From Lactobacillus selangorensis (GTDB lineage: Bacteria > Bacillota > Bacilli > Lactobacillales > Lactobacillaceae), in contig NZ_JQAZ01000007.1 of NCBI RefSeq assembly GCF_001437205.1, positions 1-64,000 on the forward strand: 64,000 nt of DNA, in the 5' to 3' direction. The notes under the pieces are model-generated. The model ran no database searches. It was not told the DNA's origin and saw nothing but the letters and a program-made list of their open reading frames with translations. Within the stretch, counting starts at the first letter, position 1. Every line of letters begins with the position of its first letter. A program made the translations under genes and the position numbers. Below, in pieces: positions 16,101-26,300 of the stretch.

Positions 16101-17227
16101 CAGTAGCGCTCCGAGTGGTTTCCGGACAAATCATAATCGAGCCGAACGCCTTTGTAGTCGCTTGTGTTGTCTGTACCTCGTACGCGGACCCAGTTGTATC
16201 CGTCCTGCTCCTTGACATAGCTAAGAGCGACGTTAGAGCTTATGATCGGCTTGTAGGGATCAGTCTGTCCGGCGATGCGAAGGCCCGAATTGTTGAAGAA
16301 ATTTTCCTGATCAAGTCCGTACTCGTAGGCATCTTCCTTCTGCTGTTCTCCAAATCCCAGGCCACCAAGATCACTCCAAGTCTTGTCTTTCGTGTTCCAG
16401 GCATATAGGTGATTTGTGTCAGTTGTGGTATACAGTCCATTTCCACCGTTCGGAAGTGCAGCCTGTAATGCAGCGGCAGAATCATATGAGCCATTGAGCT
16501 GCAACGTGCCTGCTGCTTCTAAACCGGATTTAAGTTGGTCTTGAACTTCTTGTGATAATTTATCAAAGTCGCCATGACCGACAAAATCAATTGCGTTCAA
16601 TTGGCCTTGAATCTTTCCGGCTTGATCAGTCAAAGAAACCATTTGATTTTTTAGTGGACCAATTTCATTGCTGTAGTCATCTTTGATTTCCTGAATCGTA
16701 GCCGCTTTATCTTGCTTGGCTTGATCTATGAACGCCTGCCAATCGGACCGATACGGTGCCGTGTCGATATACATATTCGCCCCATCGCCTTCGACTTTGA
16801 AAGTCACATCGGCGGTAGTATAACGCCGTCCGGTTTGATCATTCATGAGACCAAAGTGGCCCACGAAAACGCCAGTGGTTGGAAAGAAAGCTGCGGGAAG
16901 GCGCAGACATGCAAGGCCGCCTTCTTGAATGTCGCTGGTCTTTCCATACCAAGTCGTTTTATATGAGTTACCGTTGTTAAGATTATTAACTTCATCAGGA
17001 GTACCAGTATTTCCTTCTACGAATGGATAGAAGCCATTCACATTGCTGACTGGGACGTAATTCTTGTAATAGCGAATCATGAGCGGCGTTTCGTTGTCAC
17101 CCTGACGTGCATTATAGTAATCGCTGATGTCGTGTATTGTTGCACCATCCGTGAGTTGTTTATAAATATCAACCGGAATGATGTGATTGTTATAGTCGGC
17201 TCGATAGGCCGGATTAACTACTGCCAT
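13112..17227 (-). CDS. Baseplate upper protein (BppU-like) with C-terminal CotH-like domain
   Basis: 1371 aa. Residues 1-150 match the N-terminal domain of phage baseplate upper proteins. Residues ~155-215 are a helical linker. Residues ~310-980 contain four related beta-rich units of ~160 residues, each beginning with a WV/WxGxR-type segment and ending in a conserved strand (for example VTIILNPSNRSDKDLDFLIS). Residues ~985-1345 resemble the CotH protein-kinase-like domain: WQGDSSTRFPEKNFKLKLY at 1024-1042, NLKVNWIQPQAARNLIVADL after it, VIIMLNGLFYGLG near 1115, and the putative metal-binding NYDLDISWG at 1254-1262. The start ATG 17227 has AAGGAG seven bases before it. The protein probably sits at the tail tip and binds host glycans. 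A kinase or AMP-transfer activity is only a possibility. Confidence 0.8.
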   Translation of the reverse strand: MAVVNPAYRADYNNHIIPVDIYKQLTDGATIHDISDYYNARQGDNETPLMIRYYKNYVPVSNVNGFYPFVEGNTGTPDEVNNLNNGNSYKTTWYGKTSDIQEGGLACLRLPAAFFPTTGVFVGHFGLMNDQTGRRYTTADVTFKVEGDGANMYIDTAPYRSDWQAFIDQAKQDKAATIQEIKDDYSNEIGPLKNQMVSLTDQAGKIQGQLNAIDFVGHGDFDKLSQEVQDQLKSGLEAAGTLQLNGSYDSAAALQAALPNGGNGLYTTTDTNHLYAWNTKDKTWSDLGGLGFGEQQKEDAYEYGLDQENFFNNSGLRIAGQTDPYKPIISSNVALSYVKEQDGYNWVRVRGTDNTSDYKGVRLDYDLSGNHSERYWIPASLDFILRSYEPGENQYRVDVVFDLTDGTKIAKNVSAFTASYNLNTNISLVAPSASQLGADQSMIASAHYNIWSDRNDGVDFKVTGARAKVIPENDVDQSPDSELSNNSLIKNADLKRGYSFGPYAANLSSVETAALLPNSWGKNWVSFTGDETTPWKGSRTYFDSEKDGNQYLNKHLTGLVRSSVAGESDYSLVVVYTTAAGSQSLVIDKVHLGAYTTRLDYVIPSAKSVGITAPVTSAHIELVTSKADHFYMQVTEWKISNLSEIDARHSDNIFALSDLSGNYNLDMVGSLGMTRSVASWGGDPWVEFKSDPMNSQDWQGAWYHYRIKDSSMSAKIGFDVVPKNLKTKSFLVTARYEWLDTSGQKQTMSISLATVKTDLMLRNGVRGLTVPSPDSQGLTGVSTVTIILNPSNRSDKDLDFLISNVHGSFEQMSPQTLATTDLHLIPSSFGLRYGKSSFNGTAADEFTDDVTHASWRGAWYGYQSDLVAYTHDATVDFKFINSAPLATRLLLSARYDSYDASGTQESLKTIYLGSVPVTGGQTLIKGIKIPSPRSQGFASGAVDHVTLIINPDNHATAGVHFWIQEIRGTLYDDSAVDASLDKQRLPVVSLQGDFDSMTADNKVMMGFKYQDHTRTIAGYSKTNWQGDSSTRFPEKNFKLKLYSDSDGDSKMKIVPSPTYVPENEFNLKVNWIQPQAARNLIVADLVREMTAARKSLDSHLAAAPNYGQVQGFPVIIMLNGLFYGLGTFNTSKSDVLFGIDEDDPKQFAIEGWNTTAANCFNSSSARIDSDDSTADFSLESDGDVTDEMTTSVNAMLKFVHESNDSDFKAGIEDYYDVDSAIDWQLIMEAAGLADEQAKNIIHVTYDGKKFHALNYDLDISWGSGWLGNNPTDNAADYLGKSQSNLLNRIVKLFPERVKARYSELKTDGILTTKNIQGKFRDFVNSVGEENYEADHARWPDKTSYDTISYQQTMRNIKERMDNLDKRVAALG

Positions 17228-17259
17228 TTTCGTTCTCCTTCCATTAAAAAAGCTCTCCA

Positions 17260-17571
17260 TTATAGAGAGCCGTCGTCATCGTAATCGTCTTGTGATGTAT
17301 CCACGATATTCCCGTCGGCATCGTAGCCGAGGGGGATTCCGTAGGTGCCTAAGATGTCCACAAGCGCCGCAAGATTATCTTGAAGTTGCTTGATAGCCTT
17401 TTGATTATCCGTGATAAAACCGTATTGATAGTGATTATCAGCCACGATATTGTTTAAAGCAGTCAACCAGTACAGATTTAAGTTTGTGAAGTTATCCACT
17501 AGCTTTTGGCGATATTCGTCATCGTATCCGTTCGGAAAGTCGGTTTCGAGTGTTTTCAAGTCATATGCCAT
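17260..17571 (-). CDS. Small phage structural protein, unknown
   Basis: 103 aa, soluble, helical middle (WLTALNNIVADNHYQY, AIKQLQDNLAALVDIL) and a very acidic C-terminal tail (DTSQDDYDDDGSL). The family is not recognised. Proteins of this size between Tal and the receptor-binding module are often baseplate accessory or trimerisation parts. It is four bases from the preceding gene. Confidence 0.55.
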   Translation of the reverse strand: MAYDLKTLETDFPNGYDDEYRQKLVDNFTNLNLYWLTALNNIVADNHYQYGFITDNQKAIKQLQDNLAALVDILGTYGIPLGYDADGNIVDTSQDDYDDDGSL

Positions 17572-17574
17572 TTT

Positions 17575-17847
17575 CTACACCTCCTCCGTTGTGAGATTTC
17601 CTTCTTCGTCTACGATAAGCTTGTGCAAACCACCGGATTTATCGGGCAAAATAATGCCGCTGCTCGCCATTTCTGCTTTGTCTTCTGTTGAGAAAGCGAA
17701 GCCGTTTGGCAAGATAGCGTCCTTTGTGGATGACTTAGAGCCGTCCGGGGAGTAGCTGATACGCTCGACATTTAAGTCGCGTACGATACCAGCTTTGTCC
17801 CGCGTGCGTAGAATTACCTTCCCACCGGCGGATATTTTAGTTCTCAT
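17575..17847 (-). CDS. Small phage tail/baseplate-associated protein
   Basis: 90 aa, beta-rich, starting MRTKISAGGKVILRTRDKAG. The family is not recognised. Two ATGs lie in frame at 17856 and 17847. The second has better spacing from GGAGG. It overlaps the end of the tal gene. Sequence and position suggest a small baseplate component. Confidence 0.5.
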   Translation of the reverse strand: MRTKISAGGKVILRTRDKAGIVRDLNVERISYSPDGSKSSTKDAILPNGFAFSTEDKAEMASSGIILPDKSGGLHKLIVDEEGNLTTEEV

Positions 17848-19492
17848 AGTACGCATCGACCTCCTTTTGTGACCATGACGAATTAAATTGATTTGATAGC
17901 GCTGTGAAGCTGTTTGTAGTCTGTCCCACGCCGTTTTCAACGCCTATCAGAGCGTTAAGCGTCTGCTTGCGTTCTGCTACGTCGAGATCAAGAATATCTT
18001 GTTTCTCGCTGTTTAGCGTCACTTGTGTTGGCTGTGAGGCGTCAAATGGATACCACGTAATCGACGTGGTTTCTACCCACTGGCTGTAGCCCGCGACGTA
18101 ATTTTGCAGATAGCGTTCATCGCCGGGTCTGATCTTATCAGTACCGCGATAGTTGATCGTGATCGTTGTCATGGGGTTAGATTGCATTGTCGATAGTACG
18201 TACTGCCTCATCGTATCGGCAGTAGTCATCTGCGCGTTTGATACGTCAGCCCCGTCATGGATACCCCATTGAGCGATAGACTTTGTATCTTCTACTATGA
18301 AAGAGTCGAAGTAGGTGTTCTGCCCGTCCTCCAGTCCCGCCGGTTCTACGTCGGTAGGACTTGAGAAGTCAAAACTTGACCCGTCGACCCATTGACCGCC
18401 GCCGACTTGATACCACGTCTTGCCTTGATACGTGACTTGTGCCGATATCTTCCACGAAGTGGCATTTGCCAGCGTTTGCCCCGTGGCTTGATTATTCGGC
18501 GGATAGGTGTTGTAGACCGGTATCGGCTTTGCACCGTCATCAAGCTTGACAGTGCCGATTCCGTTGACTTTCTCAACCGTTTCGGCTGACGGTTCAGCGT
18601 CGCCGTCCTTGTCGAAAGCAATAAATTGCCCGTCCACCCAGTCATTCGCGCCTAAGTCGTACCAAGTATTCGAGCCTACGCCCGTGGCTTGGCGGGAGAT
18701 TTTCCAATTCGTACCGTTTTTCAGAGTCTTACCGGTCTTAGCCTGATCGCTATACGGCGAGTTCCAAGTCGGCACGGTATCATTTGTGGTGCTGATCGTA
18801 CCGATACCGCCATAGACCGACTGGATACCGACTATATCTGTGCTGACAGGCGTCCCCACGGCACGTACTCGATTGACAAGCGATGAGAGGTCCCAATCGA
18901 CTGTCATCTCGTCCGTGTTATTCATGTAGCGCAAGGCTTCGTCCTTCTTTACGACCCACTTATCGTGAGAGTAAAAGTCGATACGGTGCGCGACTGGATA
19001 GACCACGACATTATCGAAAGTTGCTACGATCGTAGCGATACCGTCCTGTATCGAGCAGTTTCCGAAGTCGGTCAATTCTTTTTCCTCAAAGTCGCCTACG
19101 ATTCGATATGAAAAGTCCCCTTCGTTTTTGTCGAAGAGGAATTTCAAAGCGTCATCAAGCGAGTAAGACTGCGTACCTGACTTGATATCACGCTGATAGT
19201 AGTGTGATGACTCATACATATACTGTGTAGCTGTCACGGTCAGCATACGCACCGAACCGTTATCGTCGTAAGACGTTTGGCCCATCACGTACTCTTCATC
19301 TTGACACCAGATGTAGCACCCCGGTACAAGTAAGCCGAAGGCCATCGACCCGTCATCATAAGCGTTGAAGCTTAGTGTGTAGCTAGCGTTCTTTTCCCAC
19401 GACACCGTGACCGATGACCAGTCCACACCTGTCAGGACCTCCGTATACTGGCCTTTGCGGTCCTGAACCAAAATTTTATCGCGCGTGTACAT
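17837..19492 (-). CDS. Tail-associated protein Tal (prophage endopeptidase-like)
   Basis: 551 aa. The N-terminal ~390 residues have the gp27-like tail hub fold seen in Gram-positive phage Tal proteins (an early segment YTEVLTGVDWSSVTVSWEK, then SYTLSFNAYDDGSM). An insertion at ~225-345 contains two SH3/SLAP-like repeats, each with a G-x-L-x-N-x-T/S-WKI segment followed by TWYxLG/VGxxxWVDG. The C-terminal part (NPMTTITINYRGT, PGDERYLQNYV) is the hub fold resuming. It forms the tail tip below Dit. The wall-binding-like insertions could add host contact. No peptidase active site was identified. Confidence 0.75.
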   Translation of the reverse strand: MYTRDKILVQDRKGQYTEVLTGVDWSSVTVSWEKNASYTLSFNAYDDGSMAFGLLVPGCYIWCQDEEYVMGQTSYDDNGSVRMLTVTATQYMYESSHYYQRDIKSGTQSYSLDDALKFLFDKNEGDFSYRIVGDFEEKELTDFGNCSIQDGIATIVATFDNVVVYPVAHRIDFYSHDKWVVKKDEALRYMNNTDEMTVDWDLSSLVNRVRAVGTPVSTDIVGIQSVYGGIGTISTTNDTVPTWNSPYSDQAKTGKTLKNGTNWKISRQATGVGSNTWYDLGANDWVDGQFIAFDKDGDAEPSAETVEKVNGIGTVKLDDGAKPIPVYNTYPPNNQATGQTLANATSWKISAQVTYQGKTWYQVGGGQWVDGSSFDFSSPTDVEPAGLEDGQNTYFDSFIVEDTKSIAQWGIHDGADVSNAQMTTADTMRQYVLSTMQSNPMTTITINYRGTDKIRPGDERYLQNYVAGYSQWVETTSITWYPFDASQPTQVTLNSEKQDILDLDVAERKQTLNALIGVENGVGQTTNSFTALSNQFNSSWSQKEVDAYYEN

Positions 19493-20307
19493 TAGAAGTA
19501 CACGAAGGGGAAACTGAAAGTGATGCCCGTCATCGTGCCAGTTACGATGATGTGATTGCTTCCCTTTTCCAGCTCTATGTGGCCAAAGTCCGTGTCTTGC
19601 GAGTCCGGAACGCCATTGAGCATAGCATGCACCCCGTCCATTTCAAAGCGATCAGACGGCTGTAGTTCTTTTGTGATTGAAAAAGTCGTGCCGTTCGTTT
19701 GATTTTCGACTGTCAGCTTCCCACTTACACCTTGGATAATGATTTTTAGATCATGGCGCGACTTGTACGGGTCGACCCGGAAGTCACTTGCGTTAAATAC
19801 GTCAAATTCATTTTCCGTAAAGGTGTACTGCGGGATGTAGTCGGACGGAAGGTTCATACCGTGCTGCCAGTGTGTGAGCTGGTCCGAGCGGTCATATGAC
19901 TGTCGATACCCCGCGGGATTGTCAAACTGCACTGTCACATCTCCGTCCGTGAAGTTGAGTGGCGTGAGTGTAATCGGCTTAGCAATCAGATAGGCTACTT
20001 TGTACTCATCCACCCCATCGCGTACCCTGACAGGATTGCGTGAGGTCAGCAAGCTGTAAAGCTTTGCGGCTTGCAGTTTGTAGTCATAGATATCTCTTCC
20101 ACGCAGAAAGAAAGTAGCCGTAGCAGTAGTCGGCCCGTAAGTCGTGCTGTTTAGCATTTCTCCGTCCGCTCCGGCAATTGCTGTATAGATCGTGGTGGGC
20201 TGTGGTGCACCGGCGTCAAAAGAAAGCGGCTGGATTTGTCCGCCTGTCACGTCCCCGATCTCAAATTCGGGCTCGCCGTCCCGTAAAATAAAAAGTTTAT
20301 CAATCAA
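19492..20307 (-). CDS. Distal tail protein (Dit)
   Basis: 271-aa Sipho_tail family protein. The N-terminal half has the usual Dit core (FILRDGEPEFEIGDV, then TATATFFLRGRDIYDYKLQAA). The C-terminal half carries a galectin-like beta sandwich (LKIIIQGVSGKLTVENQTNG). Dit hexamers join the tail tube to the baseplate. It is one base from tal and 11 bases from the tape measure gene, in the usual order. Confidence 0.85.
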   Translation of the reverse strand: MIDKLFILRDGEPEFEIGDVTGGQIQPLSFDAGAPQPTTIYTAIAGADGEMLNSTTYGPTTATATFFLRGRDIYDYKLQAAKLYSLLTSRNPVRVRDGVDEYKVAYLIAKPITLTPLNFTDGDVTVQFDNPAGYRQSYDRSDQLTHWQHGMNLPSDYIPQYTFTENEFDVFNASDFRVDPYKSRHDLKIIIQGVSGKLTVENQTNGTTFSITKELQPSDRFEMDGVHAMLNGVPDSQDTDFGHIELEKGSNHIIVTGTMTGITFSFPFVYF

Positions 20308-20318
20308 TTTTCATCACC

Positions 20319-23300
20319 TCACAAAGCTTGATTCATTTTAAGCTTTTTGGATTTGCCCATCTGCGTCAGTAAGGCGTCGTAGCCATTACCAGAAGGCGTG
20401 GATTTCATCGCGTCTAGCTGGCTATCATTGACGTTGACAAGCATTTCCATCAGTTTATTGTTTCTATCCAGAAGCTGTTCCATCTTGCTTGTAGAAGCCG
20501 CTGGGGCCGTCTGCTGGGTCTGTACGCCGTCACGGGTGGCAAACATCGCGGCAACCTTGCCCAGTAGCTCATACCCACGCGAAGCTTTCATCTGCGACAG
20601 CGGGATGACCGCTTCAGGCTGGTTATTTTCAGCGACATGAATCAGTTGTTCTTTGTCGATCAGGCCGCCGTTTTCATACGGCAAGTAAGGCCCACCGTTT
20701 GCAATCGACTTAACGCCGGGAACATTCCCAATACCGCCGTATCGCGTTTTGACATATCTGATCACGGCAATAGCTTGGTCAAGTGGTGTCCGCCACGATG
20801 TGTAGCCGGGCATAGCATTTGAATCAAAGGTCGTCTTAATCATCTGGAACCACCCAGCTGAAGGATTTCCGGCCTTGGCGTTACTATCCCAGTTATTGAC
20901 GGTGTTCTGCCAATTTGATTCATGTTGACCGATGATTTCCATACCATTAAGCCAATCGTTGCCAGATACACCGGCAATTTTCATGGCCTTTTTGATGACA
21001 TCTTTGGCTTCGCTAGGCGTTGCCGCACCACCAAAACCGCTGATACCGGCACCCTCATCGGATTCCATCAATGGGGCAAGGTTCTTAGCGATCCAATCGA
21101 AAACACCGGGGCCCAATTCCTTGTGTACCAAAGCAGATAGGCCAGTGCTCTTAGTCGTATCTTTATCCTTGCTCTTATCCTCATCGGCGTCGGGGATACC
21201 TTGGACACGTCCATACTTAGGCGTTCCGGGAAAAGTCGATATCGGACTCATACCGATATTGGGTTTTGAACTTGGCGACATAGCGGAGTAGTACTTATCG
21301 CCCCCAGCGTAGACACCGATATGCTCATCGTTTCCAATCAAATCGCCTTTTTTCAGGTCGCCCTTTGAAATGCTTGTTGCTTTCGCGATTTGTGATCCAG
21401 AGAAGTGTGGGTAAAGGATGTTGAAAGCCTTCTTGAGTGAGTACATGACCAGCCCAGAACAATCGAAGCTGTCCGGCCCGACCGCGCCCCATACATAAGG
21501 TTTTCCGTTCCCATACTTTTCTACTGCGGCCAGTAAGCCGCTTGCGGCGCCACCGTCTGTACCATCGATAGCGCCGTTGATTTGATTCCATGCTTCTTTC
21601 CACCACGACGAGCCGGCCTTGTTGAAGTTCTTTTGCGTTGCTCCAGCGAGGTTTTGAGCCACCGCACCGGGGAGCTTGGTATCTACGCTAAAGACTGACC
21701 CCCAACTCTTATCGCTATTTTTTAAGATGTTGGAAGCAGCCGAAATCTTGTCCTTCATGGAACCCCAAATGCCTTTGAACCAGCTCCCAGCCCCGCCAAA
21801 GAAGTTCTTGACGGACTGTAAGATACCTGTACCAGTGTCGAAGTGTTCTAAGCCAAGTAACGGTGCTAGAAACTTCGATTCGGTCGCATTTGCGACTTCT
21901 GTTCCGGCCGGTAGCATGCCTTTCCACCTTGGAACATTTGGCGTAAAGATACCGCCGTCTGGCATGAAGGCGATCTCACGGTTGCCCGTTTCAGGGGAGT
22001 CATTGCCATCGTTGAGCATGGCGAAGGTCGGCTTAGTGATCGCCTTGCGGATGTCGCTAAAGATACCTGTACCAGTTGCATACTGCTTAGCTGGATATTT
22101 TTCAGGGATATTAGTCGCTAAGGTCGACCCAGAGCCGCCATACGCCTTAAAGCTATCGTTTTGGTGTTTTGCCGAAGTGTTAAGCGAGTGAGCGATACCA
22201 CCCAGCCAACCTCCGACGGTTTTTGTGATGCCCTCCCACACTGAATTCATGTGGCTCTTGGTTTTATCGGCGTTGTCGTTGACAGCATTTTTTTGGTCGT
22301 TAGATTCGGAAGTGACTTCGTCTTTTTGATCTTTAGCACTTTGTGAAGTCTCTTTGCGCTGGACTTCAGCGTCAGCCGTAACTTGTTTCTTTTGGTCATC
22401 GGCCTTGTCGATAGTCTTCTTGCGCTGGTCTTCAGCATAGCTTGTGATATCGTCACGCTGACTCTTGGCACTCTTGGTGGTCTTCTTGTACTTGTCTTTT
22501 GCCGCTTCAACGGCCTTGTCATGCTCACGACCGGCTTCGATCGTCACTTCATTGCGCTGTCGCTTAGCGTAGTCGCTGTTGCCGGTGTACTTCTTCTTAG
22601 CGGCGGCGATGGTCTTATTCATTTCATCTTTTGCGGCTTGCTCGGCTTGGTCTCTTTGCTTCTTGGCAGCGTTGACGATATCGGTTTCCTTTTTAGTCGC
22701 CAACTTGACCGTTTTGCTGTACTCTTTACGAGCCGCGGACACGGCGTCTGTGTACTTGTCGTTTGCTGACTTCTTAGAAGCGTTGCGAGTGTCCTGCGCC
22801 TTTTTTACGATATCCTTGTACTGCTTGTACGAGATCGTGCCGTTTTCTTGATACTCTTTCTTAGCGGCATTGACTGTCTCGCGGTACTTGCTATTCGCTT
22901 CGGCCACGGTTGACTTACGGAGCTTCTTCGCGTTACTGATCACGCTAGAAGCTTCTGACGCGGCGTCTTTTACCGTGGCTTCACGTTTAGCTTTAGAAAG
23001 CTTTGTCGCATTATCCTTCAAATATTTCAGGATTTCGACTTGATTATTTGACGAAGTCTTGAGTGACTTGGTCATCTTATCGTTTGAATTTTTTTCAAGG
23101 TCGTTCATCTTATCGGTGTAAGTGGATTCGTCCGTTTGAAGAGCTTTCTTCTTAGCGGCCTTGTCCTTCTGCACTTGTGTGGACTTCTTGCCGTAAAGCT
23201 GTTCGTCCTGAAGAATTTTGCTGTCCCACGTTTCCGTTGTCTTGCTAGTCTGCTTATAATACTCGGTGAGTAGCTTACTCATATTAGTGTCATTATCTTT

Positions 23301-26300
23301 TGCAGATTGAGCTTTCTTGTTGTTGGAGTCGGTCAGCTTCTTGACATCTTTGTCGTACTGCTTTTGGGTGATATCGCCATTTTTCAGTAAGACCTTGAGG
23401 TGCTCTGTACCGGCCTTGGTTTGGCTCTTGTAGTACTTATCCACGGCTTTGCCAGCTTTGCTAAGCTTAGCCATATCCGCGTTATACGTAGTCGTATTAA
23501 GCGGGCGAAGCTTGCCATTGGCCTTTTTCACACTGCTGTTTAAGTCAGCGATCATCTTGTTGTAGCTTGCGGCTATCTTAGTAGTAGCCTTGCTGATTCG
23601 ACCAGGGTTGGTCAAGTCATCTTGGTCTTTCTCATACTGCTTTTTGGCAAGTTTCGACATTTCAGGCTTGACGGCCACTTTTTTAGCGGTCGGCTTAAAG
23701 CTGCCATCAAATGCTTTTTGAACCTGTTTTCCAAGCTCGCCGCCGAGTTTAGAACCGCCCATCGAGCCAAGCGCACCGCCAGCAGCACCTAAGGCACCAC
23801 CGACCAAAGTACCAGCACCGGGAATTACTGACCCGATAGCGGCACCGCCAGCAGCACCGCCTAGCCCACCGGCTAAATTACCGGACGCAGTCCCGATTTT
23901 TTCGCCTTTATTTTTGTTGTTGATGCCGATCAGATCGACAAGCGACCCGAGTGCGGCGACTGGTGCAAAGCCTTTGGCACCGCTTAAGGCACCTTTTCCG
24001 AGTGTAGCCAGTTTGCTGACTGACCCAGTGGCTTCTGCAGCCCCGGCGGCCGCTTCCCCAGCTGTTCCAGCTGTTTCAGCTGTTCCAGCTGTTTCTGCAG
24101 TCTTAGCTGTCGTTTCTGCCGCCTTAGTCGCATTACCGACGCCAGTGCTCATATCGCCACCAGTGGCTTTTGATACGATACCAAGCTCGACCATTGCACG
24201 CTTAGCTTCGCCAAGCGCAGTAATAAACTTCGTCACTTTGCCCACGGCCCAGATAGCACCAACTGCTGCGCCGACAGCTTCAACACCCTTTTTGTGAGAA
24301 GCAATCGCCTTCAAAGTTTCATTAACCGTGTGAAGCGGGTCTTTTGCGTCTTTGGCGTTTGATGAAGTCAAGCCCATTGCGGTGCCAATGATCTTCATCG
24401 TCGTAGCGAAGTCATCCCACACACCTTTTGCGAGCTCGCCAGCGATCGTAAAGATACTCGATGTGATACCGCCGAGGTCATCGGCGTGCTTGATCAGATA
24501 TCCGAAGAAGTCTGCGGCATGCTTAGCAGCGTTTGCCAGCCCGTCGGACAGGTCGTGGACGCCGTCGCTAAATTCTTTGGTGTTCATCTCTGTTGCAAGC
24601 TTTTCGGCGGTCTGTGATACATACGGTAAGACAGACTTCGCAAAAGTCATGCCGAGATCTGTGGCAGTCATCTTCAATTTGCCAAGCTCGTTTTGAGCTG
24701 ACTTCATATTTTGTGAAGCAAGCTTGCCGACGTAATTATTTTTAGTCGAATCTGCGACCTTGTTGTTTAATTCGCCAAGTTGTTTGGCGTTTTCTTGTAA
24801 GATAAGCCCGGCTTGTTGCCCGGTCGTCCCAAAGAGCGCATGGAAAATATCCGTACGCTGTGTCTTGGTCATATCGGCCATCTTGCCATTTAAAGTCCCG
24901 AAAATATCAGTCATGGACTTCATATTTCCATTTTGATCCGTGAAGTCTTTGGTCGTCAATCCTAAGGATTGAAGCGCTTCAGTACCACTCTTTGTTGGGG
25001 AAATCAGGCTGTTAATTGCTTTTCGAAGTCCAGTCCCGGCCTTGTCCGCCTCCAAACCGTTGTTGGATAAGATACCCATAGCGGACGCGGTTTCAGAAAG
25101 ACTGAAACCGGCTTGGTGGGCTGTGGAACCGACATAAGACATGCCGACACCTAAGTCGCTGAACCCGGTCGAGGTCGCGTCAGCCGCATAGGCAAGCTCA
25201 TTGACGACCTTCTTCGTGTTCTTAGTCATACCAGTGACAGAGTCAGTCTTGAGCCCAAAAGCTTCAAGGGACTGACTAGCCACGCTGACCACATCACTAA
25301 AGCCATCGCCGGAAGCCTTGGCGGCTTGCAGTTCTGACTTCATCGCGCCAAGGGCTTGTTGTGACGTATAGCCACGCTTGACTAAGTCTTCATACCCAGC
25401 CGCGATGTTTTTCTGTGATTCGTTGTATTCCTTGGAATACTTAGAAGTATCCTGTTCCATCAAGGCGACATTTTTCAGCGCTTCAGACTGCTTTTCGCCA
25501 CCCGTAACGGCTAAGTTAGTAACTTCGCGGAAAGTGTTATCAAGCGTTTTGGCCGCTTCGGTGGACTTCATGAAAGCCGCACCGACACCAGCCGCCGCTA
25601 CACCAGCGCCTAAGGCTAAGCCCTTAAACTTCGATATAGTGCTTGAAATGCTGTTTTTTACATCGGACAAGCCGCCTTTGACGTGCGACATGCTGTCCTT
25701 CATCTTAGCGAGGGCGAGTGGTGTGCCACCAGCTGCAAGATCTAAGTCCTTGATTTTGCCCGTAGTTTCGGCCATCTTAGTACCAAGTTCGTTGACTTTA
25801 GTCGCTTGCTTTGCGTAAGCATCGGACGTTTCGCCAGATTTGGACTTGATTTTGCCAAGCTCTTCCACTTCGCCAGAGTAGACGCTCTTCATCTGTCCGT
25901 ACTGCGAATGCAAATTCTTCAGCTCGACCACATCGGCTTCATGTGCCTTTTTTTGGGCGCGAAGCATATTGACATAGCTGTCTGATACAGACGTCATATT
26001 TTCGAGCGTTGAGCGATTTTTGGAAAGTGAGGACGTGAGTTCGTCGAGTTTTGTGTTCGACTTGGCGATATCAGCGCCAAGTTCATTGACCTTAGACCGC
26101 TGATCGGCATAGGCCCGTGAGTCTTTGCCTGATTCGACTGCGACCCGCGTGAGCTTAGATACTTCTACATTTCGAATGTCATTTAAAGACTTGATTTTGT
26201 CTTCGAGATTTTTCGTTTCTTCGGCGTTCGCGCGGTCTTCTTGACCAGTTGCACGCAAGTATTTGATGTGCGTTTCAGCGATTTGATTGCTGTTACGCAT

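Noticed and set aside
22247-22950. Repetitive Lys/Ala codon blocks that look like short tandem repeats or a CRISPR-like array
   Set aside because: They are degenerate coding repeats of the tape measure coiled coil with no constant repeat-spacer unit.
23914-24297. Alanine/proline-rich open frame on plus inside the tape measure gene
   Set aside because: It is an antisense shadow of a GC-rich, repetitive part of a certain gene, with no ribosome binding site.
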